Below, one piece after another: positions 56,835 through 64,000 of a stretch of 64,000 bases of DNA; the first letter of the stretch is position 1, and each line of letters starts with the position of its first letter. Made by a program: the position numbers and the translations under genes. Source of the stretch: Phytophthora colocasiae (lineage: Eukaryota > Oomycota > Peronosporomycetes > Peronosporales > Peronosporaceae); contig JAGKQI010000087.1 of the NCBI GenBank assembly GCA_018806915.1, positions 1,116,001-1,180,000 of the forward strand, written 5' to 3'. The notes below the pieces were generated by a model, which saw only the letters and a program-made list of their open reading frames with translations, ran no database searches and was not told the origin of the DNA.

Positions 56835-57640
56835 GTACCTCCTACTCGTCGCTGTGTTCGCCCACTGTGATGGAGCTGCCTGCTGTCAGTGATTCAAAGA
56901 ATCTTGCAGTTCTCCGGTGCCAGTAGTAACCGGTTTCTGAGGACGTAGCCAGGGTTGTGAAAAATAAGATTGTTATTTTATTGAGCCCCAAGACTCGGAT
57001 CAATCAATAATTTTTTATTGCAATTTTGTTTCAATCATATCATCGAGCTCTGATTGGTAGAAAACCACCTAGCCGTAACCTTAACCCAAACCCCTTGACG
57101 CTCGCTAAAGCTTTGCGAGAACTTTAACTACACCGCTTTCAAAGCGTGATGCTTTAACGACGATGGCTTGTGGGCTGAGGTATTTCGCAGTTGGTGTGAA
57201 CTGCTTCGTAATGGCATCAAACAGACACCGCACGTTCAATATAGTCGCATGTTTGGGTCTTACAGAAATTTGCAAAGTGAGGAGACTGCTGGAGTGTCGA
57301 GCGCTGCCTCAGAGCTGTCTCGTCGAAGTTGTTTACGTCGTACAGGCCCAGAAGACCACTGCTTGCTCATTATTGATGCGTTAAGAGTACTCAAGTAGCT
57401 CGTGACTTCACGATAACGCGAGCTAAACGCCACAGTGAAATGGAGGATTATTTGGACGTGATTGAGACCTCGCTCAATCAATAATTTAGTGTGTTTTAAT
57501 TGAATTATTTGAAAGTCAAATTGTTTTTTTCACAACCCTGGACGTAGCTGACCAAATCACTTTCGGAGAAGGTGTTCACCAAAACGAAACTGATGAACAA
57601 CAAGCGCTGAATGACCTCGGAAATCTGACGACGTGGCGCA
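56835..57640 (+). pseudogene. Short RxLR effector d, relic split by a hAT MITE
   Basis: From about 56835 the sequence matches the signal peptide and leader of the short effectors (...VFAHCDGA, VSDSKNLAV, then NRFLRT, an RxLR-like motif), with stops and frame changes. At 56950 it is interrupted by the MITE and resumes at 57549 (ctgaccaaatcactttcggag...). It is a decayed fourth member of the short-effector family. Confidence 0.65.
56950..57540. mobile_element. hAT-type MITE (591 bp) with 8-bp target duplication
   Basis: The ends are CAGGGTTGTGAAAAA and its inverse, ...CACAACCCTG. The element is flanked by perfect 8-bp direct repeats GACGTAGC (56942-56949 and 57541-57548). An 8-bp duplication and CAGGG ends are typical of hAT elements. 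The interior is AT-rich and codes for no transposase. Confidence 0.9.
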
Positions 57641-58211
57641 TTTCAGTTCTAGTGAAAAAGAGAACAACGCCATATTCCGGACCATGAGAAAATGGGATTT
57701 AACCCAGAGGAGCTAGGTGGTGATGGAGAGTACGTGAGCAAATTCTTTGAACTTTTTCTCTTCTGCGAATAAAACTGTGTTGTCAACACGGGTAAAAAGG
57801 TTCCCAAGCAAATATCGACAGGTGAGTTTGAATGTCTTTGAAAGTGAAATTGAACTGTGAAATGATTTTTTCCAGAGTATTACTATAAATAGAGCAATCC
57901 AGCCAAGTGTTATGTTGCAATGCAGAATGTATCATTTTGCAGGGATGAGTATATCATTGAACAATCCAAGATGATGATCGTGACCAATATTCGAGTGTTT
58001 AGTCACGATCACCATCTTAGATTACGAACCAAATCTCGAGATCTGATTGGTGAAGTTTACTACCGGTAGTTGTTGCTGAGGGCCGATCATATCGCGATAT
58101 ATTGACCAGCTGTAAACCCGAACAATGAACTTCCACCACTTGTTGGTAGTGAGTATTAGAGCTCAAATTCAGGTAATGAGTACCTCCGATTTTGCACAGT
58201 ATCACCAGTAA
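57641..58211. other. Intergenic region with a hairpin
   Basis: No gene is seen. An inverted repeat with 17-base arms (57968-57984 and 58002-58018, one mismatch) surrounds a 17-bp loop. Its arm begins like the foldback at 55452. Confidence 0.6.
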
Positions 58212-58390
58212 GGGTAATTAAAATCCAATTTACGCGAGCGGATGCGATGTTGTTTGGCAGGTGACAAACGTGCAATATGTATTAGGACATGTCAGTGGTA
58301 ATTAGGAATTGTGCCCTGTAATGAGCATTCACTAGCCAAATACGACAGTACCCGACGCCTGAAAAAGAGCACAACCCAAAGTCCAAAATA

Positions 58391-59882
58391 TCACGGGGTG
58401 CCCCACTCTGTGCTGCATGGACTTGTGTTGCGTCTGGTATCGATACTTCTACCGCGACGAACGGGTGTATGATGGATTGGACTTGTCCTTGTTCGTGTGG
58501 TAGTCCGGGAGGACAGCTCGAGTCGTGAACGGCGGTTGTCCCTGTAACTTTGACGCTTTCTTTTTTCGCGCGCTTCGTGATCGATACCCATTTGTCGAAG
58601 TCGTGTTTCATAGCGTTGGAACGCCTCACTGTCATCACGACGTAGGGGGCAGCATCGCACGCTATAGTTAGTCATAGCTACACAGACCCGAAAAAACAAA
58701 TTGTAGTGGACTCTGTCCCACCTCCACTTGTGGGAACAGACACCCCAGAGCGTCTTGAGCCGGCCAAAGAAGTTTTCCACGATTACGCGGTCGTGCGAGA
58801 TGCGGTCGTTTTCCTCTCTCTCTGAAAGCGTGAGAGGCGGGGCCCCACGTGCCTTCTTCTTGGGCTGAAAAGCTCGGAATTCGCGCACGACCCCTTGGTA
58901 ACCTTTGTCGACTAGTACAGCCCAGTCTTGAGCGAACCGATCTAACAGCGGCCCTTCGTCGTTGATGCGCTCCTCGTCTTGTAGTTTCTGCATCGCGAGC
59001 CTGTGGAACTCTTTGTTTTGACGAAATATTGCCAACGTCCGCGACAGCACCAGGCTCAAAATCAGTGCAATTGATCGCAAGTCCGTTGGGAAGCACAGAC
59101 ACCTCCACTTTCAGCCCGTAGAGGTTGTGTTTCCCGCTGAAGTACTGCTTGGAATTGATGAAGCCACCATTGGGTTTATCGGCTTGTTGGAACGTGACGT
59201 CGGTAGCATACCTTGCACTGCGAAAGATATCGAAAGTGTTTCCACTTACGGTCAACTCTTTCATTGTCCAGCGTTTCTCCTCACCCAACACGAACGATTC
59301 GTACAAGTACGGCTCGAGCATAATGAGGTACTTCTTCACCATTTTTTGAAACGCTGACGAGTCTAATTTAAACATGGCCGACACAGTATCCCAAGATCCA
59401 CAATGTTTCAGAGCTCAAAGGGTCATGAACAGAACGTCCTTGGGGCTGTGCGTACACTTCTTCCCTCGGCCGACGTTCCAGTGAGCTAGCACGTAGTCTT
59501 CAACGCATTCCCACAGACGCTCAAACTCTATTGGAGAGAAGTTGCACATGCGTAGAACACGATCAGGACCTTGGACATTCAGCGCGTCATCATAAATGGG
59601 GGACGGAGTGACGAGATCGTCATCTGAATCGTTGTCGTTGTCGCTAGATATTGGAATTCGAGCCAGAGTGCGCTGCCTTTGGTCTTCCTCGACAAAAAGT
59701 CGATCCCACAGAGCCCTGGCCGCGTCATCTTGTTCTCCTTGGGTGAGCAAAGTCCGGTTTCGGGACGGAGCCATGCTACTGTTCTTGGACTGGGTGAATT
59801 CCGAATTGAGCCTGTCTTTTTGGACTTTGCTGCCTGCCTGAAATGGTAGAGTCCGCAGCGGACTGTATACCGCACAGAACAC
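58391..59882 (-). pseudogene. PIF/Harbinger transposase (DDE_4 type)
   Basis: The start may be 59882 or 59774 (MAPSRNRTLL). The DDE_4 nuclease core follows: SARYATDVTFQQ (first Asp), VDKGYQGVVREF (second Asp) and RVIVENFFGRLK (Glu), then a basic tail to 58391. Two defects are visible: an in-frame TGA at 59415-59417 between FMTL and ALKHCGSWDT, and a frameshift near 59060 within the core. Candidate terminal repeats GGGTAATTAAAATC (58212) and GATTTTAATGCCC (ending 59900) resemble each other inversely, but the flanking trinucleotides (TAA, TAT) do not form a clean target duplication. A second, Myb-like Harbinger protein was not found. Confidence 0.85.
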
Positions 59883-59946
59883 ATGGAGATTTTAATGCCC
59901 TATTGCCCAGTAATCTCGCAAACAGCAGATAACCTCGCACGTACAC

Positions 59947-61226
59947 GTGTCAGTTTATTTGAACAGGGGCACAACTGTTTTGCAGTGGGGTATTACACCA
60001 GATACCCAATACCTCTTCCTTAGCTCTATTGTTGTTCTTATCTGCGCCACAGTGTCAGCCTCTGCCCACATTGTCTGTGACACTGGTAATTCTTTTCCGA
60101 GAACGTTACGAACGAGTAGTGTTGGCGACAGTGGCGAAGAGGAAAGAGGCATCTCTGTCTCCAATTCTGAAAAGGTCGTCAAATTCTTGAAACATTGACA
60201 GAAGCTTTCGGAGACAAAAGAATGGCTAACATGCTGACAGCAGTAAATGCGAAGGACATGATGGTGAAGAAGATCGCGACGGAGTTGGAGGCTGCGCAGT
60301 TGCAGATGTGGTTGAGCAGTGGGAAATCCGATGTCTACGAGCTGATGAGATTGCCGTTCAGTAATACCATCAATGACTTCAGCGAGAATCCTCTCTTCCC
60401 TGTGTGGATAGCGTATCTGAACACCTTCAGCATTCAAAACCCTGAAAAGGTATCGAAAATGCTCTCGACAATGACGACCCAATTCGATGATCGACCAATG
60501 ATGCAAATTCTACAAGCTGCGGAGAAGTTCTCCTGTATGGAAAAAATCGCAGCCAAGTTGCAGCTTCAATTGTCGGGAAAAAGTTTTGGCTATTGGAGTT
60601 TCCCCCCGTGAAGCTTTTACAATGTTGTCACTTGACACTGTTGGGAATTCAGTTCTCGTCTCTCCGGTGTTTACGAAGTGGTTGACTGATGTGGATGATT
60701 TCAATAAGAAGCGCCCTGGAAAGGAGGAAACCTGGTTCTCGAAACTACATAACCACTATCAATGGGATTATTTCGACATTCTGTTAAAGACAGCAAGGAA
60801 AAACCCTAACACAGCCAAGATAGCGGATGTGGCGGAGAGGGCGCGTATGGATTGGTGGTTGTCCAGGAAATACGAGCCAAAGAAAACGTTTGAGTATCTG
60901 AAACTAGATAAAGCTGGAGACAAGATCTTTTCCAGTCACATATTTCGAGTTGTGGGTCAAATACTTGAACGATTTCAACCACAAGTATCCCGACAATAAA
61001 ACGATGATGATCGACAGTATCAGGGCGAACTACCAAGATTTAAAGCTGGTGGATATACTACCGGCGGCAAAGAAGGACCCCGGCTGAGAATTTGGAAAGT
61101 GCTCTGCTTGAGAAATGGGTAGATGAGAAGGTAACTGTTGCCTCCCTTTGGGGGTGGATCGGCCACAGACCTTCTTCTAGTGTCTGGATTGAACGGTACA
61201 CCGAGATAATCAACAAGTTGTCGTGA
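59947..61226 (+). pseudogene. Long LWY RxLR effector 4 (deleted and frameshifted)
   Basis: The 5' frame (59947-60198) has a hydrophobic secretion segment (YLFLSSIVVLICATVSASA), RTLR and then GEEER, as in effector 1. It is joined near 60190 to a middle LWY unit (EAFGDKRMANML), so the first two to three units are deleted. The rest follows in three shifted frames (60195-60611, 60586-60999, then to TGA at 61226) and retains LFPVWIAYLNTF, VFTKWLTDVDDF and the C-terminal VWIERYTEIIN. It runs opposite to the other long effectors and converges on the short effector at 61438. Confidence 0.88.
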
Positions 61227-61437
61227 GAACGTGTTCACCGAAACCAAGGAGGTATCAATAAGGTGTCCTTGCTACATGATTAATAAGTTTCAAGCTAAAA
61301 GTCTTGCGTTTAGAAAGTAGCAGCGACAGCCTACCAGAACATGCAAAAAAATATCGTAGAAGTGGTATCACTTAAACTTTTTTCAGTGCAGCTCGAAATT
61401 CTCGAACACGTGTCCTGCATTCGAGTTGGGTGTAGAA

Positions 61438-61858
61438 CTACTCTGGGTTGCTCACCCAAATGGGGTGTTTCTTCATGTAGTACTTCGTGTAGTGCTTCAG
61501 GATCCGATCGATCATGTCCAGTTCTCTAATCTTCAACAACACTCCATCTGGGCCTACTTCCATGATATGTTTAATGTGCCGGAATTTATCTTTGTACTCG
61601 TCGCGAATAGCTTTGAGAAGCGCCACGTTGTCCAATTTTGTGATATCAGCTGACATTTAGTTTCGAGGCCGCTTTTGTGAGGAACTCTCTGGTCCTCTCT
61701 ACGTCGTGGTGGGCTCTCAGGGATCGGTTTCCAATCTTCGCGGACTGTACGCGAATTTGGGGAACTCCAAGGCTCTTGAGATTACTGACAACGGATACTC
61801 CATCACAACAAGCAGAGGTGAAGGCTGCAACTACAAGCACGAGGTAGGACAGACGCAT
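61438..61858 (-). pseudogene. Short RxLR effector c (frameshifted)
   Basis: The ATG at 61858 opens a signal peptide (MRLSYLVLVVAAFTSACC), RSLR and a degenerate acidic motif (DVER). The frame breaks near 61655 and continues to 61438 with a C-terminus like that of effector b (HYTKYYMKKHPIW). It is more divergent than a and b. Confidence 0.85.
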
Positions 61859-63050
61859 TGGGGGTACTGGTAATTGAGAAACGGCAACAGGTTCCTGAAA
61901 TCACTACGTAGTTGCTGAGGGGGAAGAAGAAGATAATGCGAAGAAGTTACTCCCCAACACGGCCTGAAAATGAGCAAATCACTCAATAAGCATTCGAAAA
62001 TGGTCGACGTTTATGTTTCATCTGCGTTTGGATAGCACTTTATTTCCCTTGGAATTACACTAAGCTGTGCAGTCAAATAGAGAACTAAACCTCTAGTATG
62101 TACTGTTTACCTTTGTTAACATGTACATGTGCCATTCATACGTACTTCGCTGCCACTATCGTACAAAATACTCGTCACTATAGCCTCCATAATTGTTTAC
62201 TCTGAAGGCATTCAAGTCGTCGCAACGTGTGCCCGGGGGGAAATAAATTCTCCAGTCTTAATTCCTCGCGATGAAAGCAAAAGTAATATCAATCTTTTTT
62301 TGCTCTTGCAAGTACAAAAATGTCAAACAAACGGAGGAGAACCATAAATTGGACGATCATTTGGATGAACCATTTAAAAAACAGTTTGAATTCCGCCTGA
62401 CTTCCAAATGTCTGTGAAGTTAGCAAAGACACTAAGATGACGATGATCGAGAATATAACTACACCGACATCATTCTAGTTCGGATTTTGTCTGCAGCCCA
62501 GTAGCTGGTCAAACTTCGTCACCATTCGTTGTCTACCGAACATCCTGATGTGTTGTTCAGTGTATCGTGAAGGGGGGGGGGGGGGGGGGATTCGAGTCGA
62601 ATGTTTATCAGTTGCCAATGCAGTTGGCAACCGGGCCTCTCAAAATGCTAGCGACTACTGACTACGGTGGGCAACAATGTTAGTCGGTGTTGCGGACATA
62701 GCTTCGAGCCCACTGTCCGCGCTCACAGTTCCTGAAATCAAGATTCTCTGGACGATATTCAGCAGCGTTCACACTCCACTGCGTCTAAACAGCCCGCAAC
62801 AAACACCACTTCTGGCACAGAATGCAACCTATCAAATTGACTCGACTTTCAGCATCTACTTTCGTGCACTACTACATTCTTCTACTGCGAGAGAGCGATC
62901 TCGTTATCAAAGGTCTCTCCATCACTTTCCGCCTGTTTCTCGGTTCCATAGTTTCGTTACAGCTCACCCAAGACTATTCTCAATTGGACTCTGAGCGGAC
63001 GAAATGGTCGCCTACGGTAGGTAAGAAAAGTCTCCAATCGTCGGCAATAA
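61859..63050. other. Decayed intergenic region
   Basis: No intact gene. A 72-codon frame at 62129-62347 starts with a hydrophobic, signal-like segment (SYKILVTIASIIVYSEG). About 90 bp later, near 62440, there is aagatgacgatgatcgag, which resembles the (T)KMTVIE stretch of the LWY effectors. Together they may be a relic of another long effector. Confidence 0.4.
62572..62589. repeat. Homopolymer G tract
   Basis: A run of about 18 G. Its exact length is likely to be unreliable in any assembly. Confidence 0.8.
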
Positions 63051-64000
63051 TGCCCCAAAACCCGACGACATGGGCATAATCGAAAACCAAGTGCTTCTCA
63101 GTCTCAACAGACTTGCCGTCAGTTTTTCTTCAAGATGCTGGGCCGCATAAAATTTCCAGCAGGTACCCCACTGCTAATGGGAGGGGACTACAACTGCGTA
63201 CTACTGCAGGAGGACAGAAGAAACAACGGAAGCGGCAATGACAGGGCGGCGGCGGAACTAGCAGCGTTAGTCGACCAGCTTGGACTTATGGACGCAGGAT
63301 TTTACAACTTACCTACCGCACTTGGATCCGCCGAACTGACTGAGTACGCCTGCAGGCACCACACGTACCGGCATGTGGCAGCTTCAGGAGCAGTTTCGAC
63401 ATCTAGGCTAGATCGATTCTACATATCGGTAAGCGTCAAGCACTGGCTGAGAGGAGTGGAGCTCGAAGACGCCCCGTGTCCCACCGATCACCACGCTGTG
63501 GTTATGGAGTTGCACGCACCTGACGGGCCTGTACGGATCAGAAAGCGACCCAAGATTTACCCTGCACCGAACTACGTCAAAGAGGCCACTCGGAGTCTCA
63601 TCAGCGCCAGACTAGAAGAACTGTCGGTACAAATGGGCGCGACGGAGGACTCGGACCTGGCCCCCTTATGGGAGCACTTTAAAGTTTCCGTGAAGCGGGA
63701 GATGGCAGAACTCAGGGCTGCTGCCAAACGGAAAATGACAAACGGATACAGACAAAAAATACTCAGGCTCAAGAAGAAATTGAACAAACTGGACCTCGCC
63801 ACAGCAGACGCGGAACGGACAAGGCGAGAGATAATCGACCAAATTCAACGACTCCAAGCTGCAAGACGAGCAGGGAGGAGACGTGTTCTAGTCCAACTGA
63901 ATGCGTGTAGCTCAAAGGCGTCCACACGGCATTTCTTCCGCAGGATATGCACCAAATTTGGCGACAGTACCGTGCCCACACTCTCGGTACCCGAAGGTGC
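63051..64000 (+). CDS. LINE ORF2, endonuclease part (partial, runs off window)
   Basis: The frame is open from 63051 to the window end, with the first ATG at 63135. It holds the C-terminal half of an apurinic-type (exonuclease-endonuclease-phosphatase) domain: LLMGGDYNCVLLQ (the GDFN motif), TSRLDRFYIS (the SRIDR-type motif) and CPTDHHAVVMEL (the catalytic Asp-His). A basic, heptad-like linker follows (AAAKRKMTNGYRQKILRLKK) and leads toward where reverse transcriptase would start beyond 64000. The N-terminal endonuclease residues are not found upstream because a TAA lies at 63048, so the copy may be 5'-truncated or frameshifted. Class: non-LTR retrotransposon. Confidence 0.8.

Noticed and set aside
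58212..59900. Exact Harbinger element boundaries
   Set aside because: The candidate inverted ends are imperfect and the flanking trinucleotides do not match, so no element boundaries were annotated.

Overview
The window is eukaryotic and most likely from an oomycete of the Phytophthora/downy-mildew group. The reasons are: secreted RxLR-dEER proteins built from tandem (L)WY units, short GT-AG introns (55-87 nt), and the mix of Helitron, piggyBac, Harbinger, hAT, chromodomain Gypsy and LINE elements. No tRNA, rRNA, CRISPR or bacterial-type operon was seen. Almost everything here is mobile DNA or a secreted-effector gene.

1-28508: a head-to-tail tandem array of one Helitron family. It has a partial unit at the left edge and six complete units of 3.30, 9.76, 4.30, 3.27, 3.27 and 3.28 kb. 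Only the 9.76-kb unit keeps the Rep-helicase gene (minus strand, many frameshifts). The others are internal-deletion derivatives. Every complete unit keeps a divergent gene pair, although individual copies are broken: a three-exon SET-domain protein lysine methyltransferase (minus) and a three-exon small OB-fold-like protein (plus), about 290 bp apart. The array ends inside the first exon of an ankyrin-repeat gene.

28509-34640: flanking DNA with a relic of an effector, then a complete piggyBac element bounded by TTAA. It carries a multi-exon transposase (one frameshift), palindromic subterminal repeats, and a second non-autonomous piggyBac-like element nested inside it. 34641-36722 holds nothing I can identify.

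36723-61858: an effector cluster in which a long LWY-repeat RxLR protein and a short RxLR protein alternate as a repeated module (three in one orientation, one inverted). Most members are broken: an in-frame stop in the first long effector; a 13.6-kb dimeric Gypsy element (three LTRs, two gag-pol copies) inserted in the dEER codons of the second; an internal deletion in the third; a deletion and frameshifts in the fourth; a hAT MITE in a short-effector relic; and frameshifts in two other short ones. Only the short effector at 55686-56114 is clearly intact. A Harbinger transposase pseudogene sits between modules.

61859-64000: decayed sequence, a G-tract, and the endonuclease part of a LINE ORF that runs off the right edge.

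Splice structures, element ends and domain calls were read by eye. Many breaks are one-base changes in homopolymers, so some may be assembly errors.
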